Source of the DNA: Lepiota brunneoincarnata
Lineage: Eukaryota; Basidiomycota; Agaricomycetes; Agaricales; Agaricaceae
Direction: 5' to 3'
DNA length: 64,000 nucleotides
NCBI GenBank assembly: GCA_023014365.1
Contig: JAEBUN010000039.1
Coordinates: forward strand, 124,001 to 188,000
The position numbers and the translations under genes are program-made. This document shows, one piece after another, positions 22,229 to 34,924 of the stretch; the stretch's first letter is position 1; each line of letters opens with the position of its first letter. The notes under the pieces were generated by a model. It did no database searches and was not told where the DNA came from. It worked only from the letters and a program-made list of their open reading frames with translations.

Positions 22229-23490
22229 ACACATCACCACAATATGCCAATCAATGTGCTCAAGTTCAGCAGTGATGGGTCTCAGCTGCTGAGTGGAGGT
22301 AGCTCATTACATGATCAATTTGATACATGAATCAATATTTCAACAGGTGATGATTGCAAAGTGATAATCTGGGATATCTGGGCAATCCCCTCCACCCCTG
22401 AGTGTCTAATTCACATTCTGGACCATGGTGCCATTTGCAGTGCAATATGGGCCCCACTGGCAACAGACAGCTCACTCCTATACTTTATTTTTGGCTGCGC
22501 TGATAGTTCCATTCACATATACTGGAAAATCACTGAAAAGGAATACGCATTCATTCAGAAACATATAGCACACAAAGATGCAGTTCAGGACCTCGCATTT
22601 GACCCTGTTAACTTTCATGTGGCAACCATAGGTGGTGGCCAGCTTATAGTCTGGAATATCAACCCTCAAGGTAATGTTCACTACTTGCTGCCCTACCTTT
22701 TCCCAACTTAATTCCCTTAGGTCAACTATCTCAGTTGGGTAGTACACCACCTCAATGTTCCATTGCCCATTCCATTGAGTTCCTGGATTCAGGTAACAAA
22801 GTACTTGTGGCATGCTTGCAATCATGTGAATTGTGCGTAGCTCCGTAATTCCCCATATTAGTCTGACCATCTATAATCAGACTTATCTATCAGCTCAATC
22901 CATGGAGGCTATCTGAACATTACCTCCTCGGTACAAGAATGTAAGCATCTACTTTGTAATACTGCAGAGCTTAGTACTCATATAGTATTGATGCCTTCAA
23001 GTGGATGCACCATTCTGTGTGCTGATAAATGGATGCTCTTGGTTTTGAACCTAGCTACTGGGATTGATGTCTACAACCTACCACCAGTGAAACCAGTCAG
23101 GGTCCTTCGGCACATTGTGCAGAGAAATGTGCCACTACTCTTAGCACCAGTAATTGGAGGCACTGTGATTGCTGTTGGGAGCAATGACGGCTGTGTCTGT
23201 CTATTTGACCAGCAGAATGGTTCACTTATCACATCTCTCTATCATGGACTTAGTAAGTCAGCCATGAATTTCATATCATTACTGCTCAATTTTTGCTCTA
23301 ATTGGAACCCTTGTTCAGGTTGTTGATGTGAGTGCCCAACTGTGCCTTACGTTACATTGTAAGGCTTAAAATACTCCACACAGGCACATGCAAGTGAAGA
23401 TGAATACCTCATTGCCTCTGCTACCAGTGATGCAAATAAGTCAATTTTTGAGATTAAACTCTGGAGCATGAAGGTTCTGAGCTATCCAAA
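22229..23490 (+). pseudogene. WD40-repeat protein remnant, right copy
   Basis: Blades are readable across probable introns: INVLKFSSDGSQLLSGG (exon to 22298, GT-AG intron) then DDCKVIIWDIWAIP, CSAIWAPLATDSS and FGCADSSIHIYWK. Next come VQDLAFDPVNFHVATIGGG and LIVWNINPQGN, then FLDSGNKVLVACLQS. From 22988 come SGCTILCADKWMLLVLNL, PVIGGTVIAVGSNDG and VCLFDQQNGSLITSLY, and finally EDEYLIASATSD. These parallel the left copy in order, including the DDxxLxIWD and CSAIWxPL pair. The N-terminal part and start are not visible, and around 22860-22985 the frame is broken (a stop in the QSMEAI region). It is probably a relic. Confidence 0.7.
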
Positions 23491-25212
23491 ACTCAGTCAA
23501 ACAAATCATTAACATTTTGCTCTAGGAATCCAGAACCAGTGCTGATGACTCACCCCATTTTTTTCAAACTGCTGAATTATTGTGGTCATGGCGAGTATTT
23601 CTATGCTTCTTTATTGCCATGATTACCCAGTATATCGCCCTGAGGGTTATTGGATGATGCCTTTCTGTTGCTTCATTTTCTACTGTGTCCTCAGCAGGTG
23701 TGAGAACAAGGTTGGGGAATTGCAAACCCCCCTCCTTGCCCCCTCCCATGCTACCCTCATCGTCACATTCAACAACCCCCATAGCTTTTCCCCACAAGAC
23801 AAAATCTCGGTAGATTAAGTACAGCTTCCTTTCCCTGATCACATTTAAGGTTGTAGGTTTGTGACTGTCTATATTGTGATATATATACACATAGGTATCA
23901 TCCTAGATTATGACTTGTGGTAGTGCTTGAATAATGTCCAATGCCCATATACTTTTTTCCTCTCTCCCAACATTGCGACCAGGAACATAGAGCAAAGGGG
24001 TAGTTAGTAGGAAGGCACCTGAATGTCAAGCAGGGTTCAAAACAATGTGGGGTTAGGGTTGAGGCTGATACATGAGATAAAGCTGTATTCACTTAATTAC
24101 TCATAGTGTTGCAGGCTACAGGGTATGCTAGCTCATTGCATGATTCAGGAAAACCTCTTTCGGAGCCTGTAACTATTTATTGTTCTGCATGCATACTCAC
24201 TCCAGGTGGCACTACCATAGCACAGACATCCTCATCACTAGGAGCTCAGGTATCTAAGGACAGGTACCTAATGAAAGTGTGCTAAGGGTGGGATTCCACA
24301 TGCAGTGGAATTCTGCTCCTTATCGTAAATCATTATGAGGGTCTATCCGGGCTTGCGTTAGCACGGGCAGTTCCTGAGAGAAGCACAGTAGTCTAGTAAG
24401 CTCAGCTGAGAACAAAGAGGAGCTTACCACTGGAGTTCTTTCATTGCCTACTGAGGTCAAGTTTAATCAGTTCTTTAGTCACCCAGCTGTTTTCAAAGTG
24501 GACAAGTATTGGATATTCAATGGCCATCTAGCAAAAGAGTTGAGCTCAATAAACCAGAAATAAGGACACTGCTAGAGATACCTGAGAGCATAAGTCATCA
24601 ATGTTTGCACTATTCTGCTTGCCAAATGGGATGTCCAAGTTCAGCATAGTGGATATCAACATTTGTATAGTTTCCTAGGGCGGTCAGTATATTTGAGGTG
24701 GTGGGCCAAGGAATATTCTCACCATAATTTCTTGATGCTGTTCTTTAGCAATGCATGCCTTATGGAAGAGAGCTGGTATGGACTTGGGGGCTGTTTGGGG
24801 TTTTGGAATGGTTTCTGTAGGTGCTTCTGGGCTGGAAATTGCTGTTGAGAGGTATTTACGCTGCAAAGTAGTTGGTGGTGGGGTAAGCATATGCTCCAGA
24901 GGAAATTGATGTCGAAGAGTTGAAGGGGGAAAGCAGCATTGGGTGTGGTACATAGTCCAGATTGGTGCCATGGTAGAAGTCAGAATGGGCCCACTATGTC
25001 ATTTATATTATAGGAGTCTTTATTCTAGCTGATTGCTATCCACTGCACACAAATCACAACCACAAAAACAAGTAATTGACTGACAAGTTCTCATTAGAAT
25101 TCTGAGAAAGCCAAACAGTTACTGAGTCCCACAATCTGTGAAGCGAGGAAGGTTTGTCTTTGAGAACATAATTTGGAGTTGTCGCAATTGATGCCCACAT
25201 CAGATACAACCA
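23491..25212. other. No gene recognised
   Basis: AT-rich DNA with scattered short frames on both strands (for example 24663-24848 + and 24684-24971 -) lacking motifs or splice logic. Nothing supportable. Confidence 0.45.
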
Positions 25213-26685
25213 ATGTTACCCAATAAACTCCTTTTGAAGATATTTGGTGAAGTTGATAATCAAGAGTTGATCTCCCTAGCGCACACAGATGATATCTTCA
25301 TTGGTTGCACTATGGATGTCTACCGCTTGAGGCTCGAGGAAAAGGGGATGCTTAAGGATTGCTTCAGTTCTACCAGAATCAGGTTGGTAGGAACACTGGT
25401 CACCAGAGAAGATATCACTTTCCTCTCCTCAATCCTCCTCCCCTACCTTGAGGATGTCAGCCTTGATTGCAACTTGTTCAATCTGCTTGCATTTAATCAG
25501 AGTGTTTGTCAGATGATCCGAAATGCAGCTAAGATCTCTGACTTATGAATTCATCTCTACTGCAAGGAGATAGGACTTCTTCATGAACCACATATGATCC
25601 CTGTTTTGAAGGACCTCTTGCAAGCTGCTAGAACCAAGAAATGGCTCTTCAGCTTTGGGTTGGTACTCCGCAACAATACTGTACTTACCAGGATAGCACC
25701 TTTGCTTGAGGGGCCACCCGGGTCCCACACATATATCCCACCAGTCCAAGCCTCAAAGGTTGAGATCAGTACAGTATTCTGGTATACAGGGTCCAGGTCA
25801 CTATCAAGCATTCTCCAACCACTGTTGGTGAATCCATTTGTCTCCATACTATGGGTTTACCATCACCATGGGTACAAAGCTAAATGGTACTAAGTTAGCC
25901 TCGAGAATGTTCATACAATGCATGTGCTCAGTGATGATCACATTATGATACCCCCTAGCCTCTACAGATGCCACCCTCAGTTGACCAAGATTGCAACATC
26001 ATACCCATTCACAACAGTACACCCACCCATCCACCCCAGCTGGGGCTCCCACAATAGATTGGTACACACCAAGCTAAATGTTATCCCACCATCCATCTGA
26101 ATTCTCCAAACATTACCAAATTTTACCTGGGTATCAGACAACAACTTGAACCTTGAAAGTTTATGTGTCAGAGCCGTGGAACCATGGTCAATGACCCTAG
26201 CATCCGACCCATCTCTGGTATGCCAGAAAGTTAGAGGTATGGCCTGCGCATTTAGAAATATCTGTGCGCACCATATTGAGGGCACAAAGCTGGAGTTTGA
26301 GTTCCCCAACAACATCTCAGGGCACTATGAGGCTATGAGTGGTTCTGCCTGCTCATGTTCTCTGCTTGTGGAGGGTTTGACCTTGAGGATGGAAGCAGTG
26401 ACTTTCTGTGTGGATTCACTGATGCTGAATCTCTATGTGAGTACTTTGTTCAACTTCCACATATCCATGCACTTACCAGACTTAAAGAGCTACTTTTTCA
26501 AGTTATTGAAAGGTTTTCTGGCTGTTCATGAGCTTAGCATCCAGACTTGGTCATGTAAAACATCAATGGATCAAGATAGGGAATTTGCCATTAAATTACA
26601 GGAACAACTTACAGCATTAACTATGATAGAGACCCCCCATGGCATTTGGAACATAAACGATTCATCCCTGATGCTCTCATTGTAG
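25213..26685 (+). pseudogene. F-box-like protein pseudogene, single open frame with three stops
   Basis: From ATG 25213 one frame runs 490 codons to the TAG at 26683-26685, interrupted by TGA at 25546-25548, TAA at 25891-25893 and TGA at 26098-26100, with no frameshift. The N-terminus MLPNKLLLKIFGEVDNQELI is F-box-like (LP.E.LL.I......L), followed by leucine-rich stretches (FLSSILLPYLEDVSLDCN, FNFHISMHLPDLKSYFFKLL). This layout is common in the large F-box families of Agaricomycetes. Such proteins recruit substrates to SCF ubiquitin ligases. Both TGA codons fall where arginine would fit (DL-IHLY and SI-ILQT), so they may be CGA-to-TGA changes like those in the neighbouring retroelements. Confidence 0.7.
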
Positions 26686-28109
26686 CACACAAGCTTCCCT
26701 TAATCCAGCTGAACTTCCCTGTCTCTTAGATAGCATTGTCCTGATATAACATATGTGACAATGTTGATGGTACCCTATTGTACAAAGTGATGGAATGTGT
26801 CCTCATAAAGTGATCAATGATTGACTGTGAAGTTAAGCCACTATGAAGGGAATCTGTACCTGGAGCTTCCAGTACACAATGAGTGGGTGAATGAGTGGGT
26901 GGTTAAGTGAGTGGAGTAGTTAGATGACTTACAAATGGTGTTGCCATGGTTGTTGTATGTGTTAATGGCAACTGATATTAGGCCTTTACTGGAAAAAGAA
27001 ATGATAGCAATCACCCACTTGGGAGAGGAAGGGGCTCTAAGGGAGCAGGCAGGCATGGTTTGTGACTTTTGCTTTATAGGTGTCACCTTTGAGGATGAAC
27101 GGTCATGTATCTGAGGTCCAAAGATTCATCCTACACATCAGAGATAGTGATTCTTACATCAATAACCAAACCACACCTCCAGCATTAACTACTAGCCCAT
27201 TGAAGGACAGGCTCTTTGAGGTCTGAGGATTTGTTCATGCAGCGGAGCAGAGTCAGCATTCTTGGGCCACATCCTGGTGTTTTCATAGCATCATATAACC
27301 CTGCTGGCATGTCAATTCTCGTGAATTCTGGCACATTTGCTGCATGCACATAGCTTGTTTCCCTATTGATGGGGCAGACTGGCCCCCAAAATGTCAATGA
27401 TTGACTGTGCAGTTAAACCAGCGACAGTTTATCAGGGAATATGTGTGACTGGATATTTCAGCACATGGTGGATGGGGATCAAGTGAGGTAAGTCTGAGTG
27501 GGTTGTATCATTGTGATTGGGGTGTGTATTGTCATGTTTATCACTGCACACCACTCTGTCCTAAACAGATTTCCTGGCATGTGAGTGCCAAAGCACAGCG
27601 AGTGCCCACTCTGCATCTTGCCTTCTCATCCCATTGTAGCACTCTGAATGAACAATAGTGTCTTGGATTATCCAAACACTGCCGTTCCACGTATGAGGAA
27701 GATTCTGTCTATTGGACTATCCAAACACATTGTCTTATTCATGACAACTGGGAAGGTGTGCTTAAGGGAGCTGTTTTCTTCTGGGATAGCCAGCAGCGGG
27801 CACAGATGAAAAGAAAGTATCTGTACATGTGTTGTTGTTGGGTACACAAATGAACCGCTGACTACACCCCCTACAGCAAATGTAAGATAGTCCTGTCCTC
27901 CTGCTGAACATTGTTACGGCGGCTTCAGCTTTTTTATATATGGGTCTTTCCATTCCTCCCTTGTTCTATGGTAATGCATACAGTAGTGGTATTGGTCTTT
28001 ATTAAAGCTTGGCTGTAACGATCATGGTTTCAAAGTACAATGTCTCCAATCTGGAGGACAACCATGCCCAATTGTAGCATAGGGCTCACATCCTCCTTTA
28101 TGAAGGACT
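26686..28109. other. Repeat-rich spacer
   Basis: There is no gene. Bases 26816-26930 and 27394-27500 each begin TGATTGACTGTG and resemble 11395-11500. Bases 27655-27760 match 16635-16745, including two ttggattatccaa-type palindromes. The pair 11395-16745 (minus copia) and 27394-27765 is thus a direct repeat of roughly 370-400 bp flanking the WD40/orphan/F-box block. Confidence 0.5.
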
Positions 28110-28758
28110 GTGGTGGTCAACCCTCTGTTTTGCAGCGCCACCAGCCCTTCCCCATCATTGGTATTCTCTTCCTATTTGACCCATCATGCCTTCATGGGGA
28201 GAGCCAACACATCAGCCCTCATCTTGTGTCATTGCAACCACTGCAATGGTAAAGCTATTTCCCAATCATTGCATGTCCTGCACCAAGAAGCTCAGGAACT
28301 CCCAAGCCCTTCAGTGACAACAAATCCCTCCTATTCATCTCCACCCAACCCTCAGGACCCTTCCATGATGGATCCAACACATTTTTCACAGTTGCTAGCA
28401 CTTCATCAGTCGACCAACACAAGAGTCAGCTCTCTCAAGTGCAAACTAAAGCACTTCAATGGATGTCCACCATCAACAGTGTCACCATGACTTCACCTGA
28501 AATCAGACCCATACTCATACCTCCAAAGTGAGCAAGAACACTTGGGAGACCTGGAACGTTGGCTCCAGCATTCTCCTCATCATGGAAGACCTGACTGTGA
28601 GCTGGTGATTGAGGCCTGCTTGGAGATTATCCAAGAGGCACGATCATTAGTGGTGCCTCATCTGAAGAGTTTGAAGCAGTCAACCCAACACAAGTCGAAT
28701 ATGCATAACACCTATAACACCAGTAAGTCTTACGGTTCTTGGTGGCAGGATTCAGTTA
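28110..28758 (+). pseudogene. Tnp2-like (CACTA) transposase, 5' part
   Basis: The frame contains CHCNHCNGKAISQSLHVLHQ, the zinc-binding N-terminus typical of agaricomycete Tnp2-like transposases, then a Ser/Pro-rich linker, a TGA near 28489, and HLGDLERWLQ ... CELVIEACLEIIQEA. It stops being transposase-like exactly at the gypsy LTR (28759) and resumes at 37024, so the gypsy element sits inside this gene. Confidence 0.7.
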
Positions 28759-29141
28759 TGTTATCAGAAGGCTTATCAGAAGGATGGTTATATTTAGCTT
28801 ACATTCCCATGTCACTATGAAACCATCAGTAGTGTACATCAGAAGGACTATTCTTAGTACATGCCTTGTTCTTTCTTATCTCTGACTTGTAATTACTCTG
28901 GTCCAGATTATTATAGTAGGAGTACAGCCACACTTAGAAGTATATAAGAATACAGTACATCATGTATCCTTATCTTAGTGTTATACAGTTCTTGCCTCCT
29001 ATAACTCTTTGCCTCTAAACTGGCTGGACTATAGTGCTCCATCATCTCCAAGTTATGCTTAGTAGGACAGGACCAAGTCTGTATAGACATCCTGTATCGA
29101 ACTCCATGCTACTCAAGAGTGAACCCCTAACCCGGGTAACA
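28759..29141 (+). repeat. Gypsy 5' LTR (383 bp)
   Basis: TG...CA ends. A TATA-like agtatataag lies near 28953. It starts with a partial repeat tatcagaaggcttatcagaagg. Confidence 0.9.
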
Positions 29142-29511
29142 AAACACTAAGATACTCTGCTACTTATCTCTTACTTGCCCTCTACTCTGCTCTGCTCTGC
29201 CGATGTACTGAACATGTCAAGAAACTCTGGTTATTCAAAACAACATACAAAAGAAAACCACTCCTCTGTGTCGCCATCACTACGTCCCTCAACCTCTCCC
29301 TGCCAGAAGACCTGGCTTACCTACTCATTTTCATCTTCACCTCCACCCCCACCCTCATCACCTATAGAATAATCACTCTAGAACTCGAACACATCCCGTG
29401 CCCTTGCCACTGTTGTGTTATCAGATCTTGGAACCTGTACTCAGGAATATCCATAATCACAACCCAATTTTTCATACTTCTAGCAATAACCGATTGCTAG
29501 ACATCTGCCAC

Positions 29512-30469
29512 CATGCCTCCAAAGAAGTTCTCAGCCTGAGAAACTCCATCACCCCCTCCTCCTAAATTGAGAAGTAGAATCTCCAGATCAGGAACCCAAA
29601 ATCCGGATCCCAGAAGAAACCCCATACTGCAACCCACTCAAACACCATCACCGTTCTATCCTCCATCCCCATTTGACTCACCTACTCCATGTACATCTAC
29701 ATCCACACATACTCAAACAAGTTTTGCTGAAGAACTAGCAGAACAACAAGGACTACAACATGAAAAAGAATTAAAAGAACACTACAAACAAGAAGAAAGA
29801 AAATGCATAAAAGCCAAAGAACATCATGCCAAAGCACAACCACTAAACAACTTCAAACTCCAAAGACTTGAATACGCCCTAAAGCAACCAAGAGAGCTTA
29901 CCCAATCAGAAGATGACCTACTCACATGTCACAAATTTGTGGTAGATCAAGGATAACCACCCCTAGATAACAACTCAGATGTCTACGTCACAGACGACAC
30001 CCAATCAGAAACCGATAAACAACCCCTAGCCCTACCAGTACCTCCCACACCACTTCCACCATCACCACCACCAGGTTAATTACAAATAATGGCTGCTGCA
30101 CAAACCCCAAAGGAGTTAGGACTCCTCAAACCCATCACCTTCGATGGAACCAGAAGACTTTTCAAAGATTGGATCTTCCAATGTGAAGTTTACATGCTTG
30201 CTAATGTGACCACTTACAACACCGACCTCACCAGGACCCTATTTGTCCTTTTGACAATGCAATCAGGAGATGCCCGAGCTTGGGCCAGACAATACCTCCA
30301 TGAGAGGAATGCCCAAACCCAACAAGGACAACCCATAGCCATGGAGTCATGGGACAACTTCACTGCCAGACTTAGAGCCGACTTCACCCTGGCAGATGAA
30401 CATGCATATGCACACACCAGACTTCAAACCCTGCAAGTTCAAGGAACTCATCCGCCAATCCGGACTTAA
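29512..30469 (+). pseudogene. Gypsy Gag region
   Basis: MPPKKFSA followed by TGA (29536-29538, probably a former CGA) opens a Pro/Ser-rich and then charged segment (EELAEQQGLQHEKELKEHY, likely coiled coil) that ends at a TAA near 29956. A second piece from ATG 30089 carries the retrotransposon Gag core: ITFDGTRRLFKDWIFQCEVY, FVLLTMQSGDARAWARQYL, SWDNFTARLRADFT. Gag forms the particle that packages the element RNA. No CCHC knuckle is visible at its end; knuckles occur instead in the downstream ORF. Confidence 0.8.
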
Positions 30470-30863
30470 CGAAGATTGCACTCTGATTGATCTCTATTGT
30501 AAAGCAATTGATCATCGCATTGCAATGAAGATTGACAAATCAGAAAACCCTCCAACAATTATTGCTGCCTGGTATACCTGAGCCAACAAACTTGATGATA
30601 ACTTCTGTTGAATCAATGCCCTCTATGGCACCCCCAGAAACACATTCCCTCAGAGGAATCAATATCAACCCAACCACAGACCAAACCATTCAGACAACAA
30701 TGGTGAGAAGGACCTCATCATCAGATTCCCCTGGCTGGAACAATACAACCCCAACATCAACTGGAAGACCAAGACATTCTCTTGGAAACCCCAAATCGAT
30801 CACCAAGACTTCTCCAAACTCCTCAGAACCCTATGACAACCTGTCAAACTCAACTCTATTGCC

Positions 30864-33800
30864 ATGGACATAATGGCTGGGAAAACCTCCCAACCTGAGG
30901 AAAACCCCGAAGAATATGTCAACCTGTCAAACATTGACCTTGACACCTTCTCCTTAGAAAGAGAAATGAATCCAATGCTTCTAACCCCATTAGAAGTAAA
31001 CACCAAAGCAACACATGCCACAGTGCTCCATAATGAGCAACATAATCCTACAAAATTGACAAACCAAAAAGGAAAACAACCGGAATCAAACAAGGAACCA
31101 CCCGAGATCCCTCGAAGATTTGCCCAATGGGCTAAAATAATCAACAAGAAAGCCTCTGAACGATTCCCACCATCAAGAACATTTGATCACGAAATTGAAC
31201 TAAAACCAACATTCAAAGCAAAATCGATGAAACCTTATCAAGTGGCACCTGCCGAAGAAAAGGCACTCAAAGAATTCATAGATGAAAACCTCCGAAAAGG
31301 GTACATCCGCCCCTCAAAATCCCCTATGGCATCACCCTTCTTCTTTGTTGCCAAGAAAGGAGGAGACCTCTGACCCTGCCAAGACTATCATTACCTAAAC
31401 AATCATACTGTCAAAAATGCATACCCAATCCCCATGATTTCCTCTATCATGGATAAACTCAAAGGAGCCAAGTACTTCACTAAGCTCAACATCTGCCTAG
31501 GATACAATAATATCAGAATCAAAGATGGCAATCAATGGAAAGCAGCATTCAAGACTCCCATGGGTCTTTTTGAACCAACTGTCATGTTTTTCGGACTTTG
31601 CAACAGTCCTGCGATGTTCCAACATATGATGGACATGTTATTCTCCGAAATAATGGAGAAAGGAGGAATCATCATCTATATGGATGATATCCTAATTTAT
31701 GGTAAAACCCAAGAAGAAACAGATCGACTCATGGAAAAAGTACTGCAGATCCTGCAGGAAAACGACCTCTACCTCAAAATGGAGAAGTGCAAGTTCAACA
31801 AACAATGACTCAAATACCTTGGCATGATCATCATGCCAGACAAAATCAAATGGATCCCAGAAAACTCAAGGGAATAGAAGACTGGCCAGTGCCAAAAACA
31901 GTCCGACACATTCGGAAATTCATCGGATTCTGTAACTTCTACCAGAAGTTCATCTGCAGCTACTCCCACCACACCAAACCCCTCAATCAACTCTTATCCA
32001 AATCAAACAAATTTGAATGGAAAGAAGAACAACAAAAAGCGTTTGAAATGCTCAAGAATGAATTCTTAAAAGAACTGGTACTCCTCATGCCCAACTCCAC
32101 AAAACCCTTTGAAATAGAAGCCGATGCTTCCAAATTTGCATCAGGAGCTGTCCTGTACCAACACAACATCAATGGAATACGGAAACCTGTATCATTCTAG
32201 TCAAAGACATTCAGACCAGCGGAATGCAATTATGACATCTATGACAGGGAACTTCTTGCTATTATCCGAGCCCTCGAAGAATGGCCCCACTACCTCCTTG
32301 GCAGCCCCCATACCATCCGCATCAGAATGGACCACCAGAACCTCACATACTGGTGTAAACCCCAGAAAATCAACCACCAACAAGCATGATGGGTCCAAAC
32401 CCTCACAGACTACAACTTCAAACTAGAACATGTCCCAGGATCAAAGATCCCCACACCAGATGCTCTATCAAGACACCCAGACCATATCCCTGATGAAGAT
32501 AACAATAACAAAGACATCACCATGCTTCCAAACAACCTCTTTGTCGCTGCAGCCAACATAGAAGATCAAGACTTAGTTACAGTACTCCCAGAATACTGCT
32601 TTATTGCCACCGTTGATATAGAACTCCAAGAAAGAATCACGGAATCACCCAAATACAATGCTAGAACCACCAAAGTGTTCAAACTCCTAAAAGAAATCCA
32701 CCCTAACACCGCTGATAAAGACTTCAGAACAATTCTGACCCCAAATGGTTCACTCCTCATGTTCCAAGAACATGTCATCATTCCAGAAGACCTCCAACTC
32801 AGATGCAATGTCATCGCAAGATACCACAACCACTGTTATCAGAAGTCTTATCAGAAGGATAGTTACTTTTAGCTACATTCCCATGTCACTATGAAACCAT
32901 CAGTAGTGTACATCAGAAGGACTATTATTACCATCTGCCTCATGTTTCTTATCTCTGACTCATAGTTACCATGGTCCAGACTATTATAGTAGGAGTACAG
33001 CCACACTTAGAAGTATATAAGGATACAGTACAATACCTTGTATCCTTATCTTAGTGTTATAAAGTTCTTGCCACCTATACCTCTTTGCCATAACTGGCTG
33101 GACTTATAGTGCTCCATTGTCTCCAAGTCACACCTAGTAGGACAGGACCAAGTCTGTATAGACATCCTGTGTCGAACCCCGTGCTACTCAAGAGCAAACC
33201 CCTAACCAGGGTAACAACCACCCTACACATGGCCACCCTGGAGAACAGGAAACATACTGCCTAGCCAAGAAAGAAGTATATTGGCCAGGAATGTTGACAT
33301 TCATAAAGAACTATGTCAAAGGCTGTCCCGAGTGTCAGCAACACAAAATCATACACAGGCTGGATCATGCACTGACTCAACTGATCCCTCTACCATCCTC
33401 TAAATGCCCATTTGCCCAGATCTCATGGGATCTTATCACTGGTCTACCGCCTAGCGCTGGCCATAATGTGATATTGTCTGTGGTGGACCATGGCCTTATG
33501 AAGGGGGTAATTTTCATCCCAACCTCAGATCGATCAAATGCTGACAACATCAGACAATTATTAATAGAAAAAGTCTTCACTAGGTTTGGACTACCCAACA
33601 AAATCATATCAGATTGAGACCCCAGATTTGCTACCAATTCCCTCCGAGAACTAGCTAAACGCTTAAACATCCAACAAGCATTCTCAACTGCATATCATCC
33701 CCAGACAGATGCTTCCACTGAACAATATAATCAAGAAATTGAGGCCTACCTCACCATATACTGCACCAGGAATCCCCTTGACTGGTCAGAAACCCTTCCT

Positions 33801-34123
33801 ATCGCCAAGTTTGCACACAACTCCAAAATACATGCCTCAAGGCAGAAATCCCCATTCAAACTAATCATGGGATACAATCCTCCGCCAATACCCACAGTAA
33901 TGGAAACATCAAATTTTCCATCAGTAGATGAATGCATCAGACTTCTTGATGATGCCAGAAAAGAAGCACATGCAGCACACCAACTCTCTGCCAACATTAT
34001 GAAACAAAGAACCAGAAGAACTGTCAAACCCCTTGAAACACATCAAAAGTATGGCTAGAAGCCAAGAACCTCAAACTCCCCTTCATCTCCAACAAAATAT
34101 CCCCAAAACGACTAGGACCTTTC
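30864..34123 (+). pseudogene. Gypsy Pol: RT, RNase H and integrase, interrupted
   Basis: RT motifs are [74 protein letters not shown] and [10 protein letters not shown] (about 31677). RNase H follows (FEIEADASKFASGAVLYQ). The integrase zinc region (CPECQQHK) and core (WDLITGLP, SVVDHGLMKG, YHPQTDASTEQ) start after the solo LTR at 32834-33216. In-frame TGA codons at 31371, 31806, about 32386 and 33615 fall at expected arginines. A single-base loss near 31852 shifts the frame, and a TAG lies near 32198. The protease could not be located. The element is inactive. Confidence 0.85.
32834..33216 (+). mobile_element. Solo LTR, same family, inside gypsy pol
   Basis: It has TGTTATCAGAAG...GGTAACA ends and is flanked by a perfect 5-bp duplication ACCAC (32829-32833 and 33217-33221). 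It splits pol between RNase H and integrase; without it and one ACCAC the pol frame is continuous. It is more diverged from the two end LTRs than they are from each other. Confidence 0.92.
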
Positions 34124-34226
34124 CCTATTTTGGAAGTCTTATTGCCACTCACATACAAATTAAAACTTCTGATCAAATGGAAGATACATCCAGTGTTCCA
34201 CTGAAACCTTTTAACCCCATACAATG

Positions 34227-34924
34227 TGTTATGAACAGTCCAGACCGGGAGGAACAAGAACTATTGTTCGACTTTACAAGATGGGTACAGGAGACTACAG
34301 ACCAATTACGGGCACAAGAGTATGAAGACGAGGAAGGGGAATATTACACCGCCATGCAGGACCTGGCGAGAGAAGCAGGAATGGAGATAACCTTGGAGGA
34401 TATATTGGAATACCCCGAGGACGAGGAAGATAACCATGGATCAACCGACCCAACCTCCGATACGGATGGAAGCACTGAGAGAATGGAGAGCGAGAACGGA
34501 GAGGACTCCATGGAGATACAATCGGGAGAAGAAGATTATGAGTCAGAGGAAAGCGATGGAACATCGCACAGCAGTAGCGAGAGTACTGACTCATTGTAAT
34601 ATAAATAACACTAGGATGCCATCAGCCAGGATGTGCATCATGGTCAGGACTGCGCACGACCAGTAGAACAGCCAAGTAACCTATAACGAGTATATAGCAC
34701 CTCATAGGTATATAAGGCCTGTACAAGTAGAGATTAAAGCCTCAAGCTTTAATCTTGTTAACAGCGGTCGTTTACCTCTCTGCCTTAACTTGGCGTCTTC
34801 CCTCGTTATCTCATTGAGCGCGATCCACTAAGCTCTATAAGGCCAACCGTCTCGGACACCTTGTAGAGTGATTGAAGGCCGTCTCCAGTTATCCTCGGAT
34901 ACAGAAGGAGCACGGATCATAACA
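34227..34924 (+). mobile_element. Solo LTR of a second family (698 bp), TSD CAATG
   Basis: The ends are TGTTATGA...TCATAACA, with 8-bp inverted termini. The target duplication CAATG is at 34222-34226 and 34925-34929. A TATA-like tatataagg (about 34711) precedes agattaaagcctcaagctttaatc, a plausible start/poly(A) zone of the LTR. Base composition is more GC-rich than the host gypsy element. It lies between the integrase and chromodomain of the host. Confidence 0.88.
34231..34599 (+). CDS. Acidic 122-residue ORF inside a solo LTR
   Basis: ATG 34231 is only four bases into the LTR, and the frame is open for 122 codons to TAA 34597-34599. The product is extremely acidic (runs such as EYEDEEGEYY, PEDEEDNHG, SGEEDYESEESDG) with a Ser-rich end. 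A short helical-looking start precedes it (EEQELLFDFTRWVQETTDQL). No known domain is recognised. In a full-length element the same frame could be a 3' extension of pol/env-like coding sequence into the 3' LTR, or a short protein translated from the 5' LTR. Being open without stops among decayed elements suggests either youth or constraint. Whether it is expressed is unknown. Confidence 0.45.
   Translation: MNSPDREEQELLFDFTRWVQETTDQLRAQEYEDEEGEYYTAMQDLAREAGMEITLEDILEYPEDEEDNHGSTDPTSDTDGSTERMESENGEDSMEIQSGEEDYESEESDGTSHSSSESTDSL

Noticed and set aside
29141..29512. Gypsy primer-binding site after the 5' LTR
   Set aside because: The sequence following GGGTAACA shows no convincing tRNA complement, so none was annotated.
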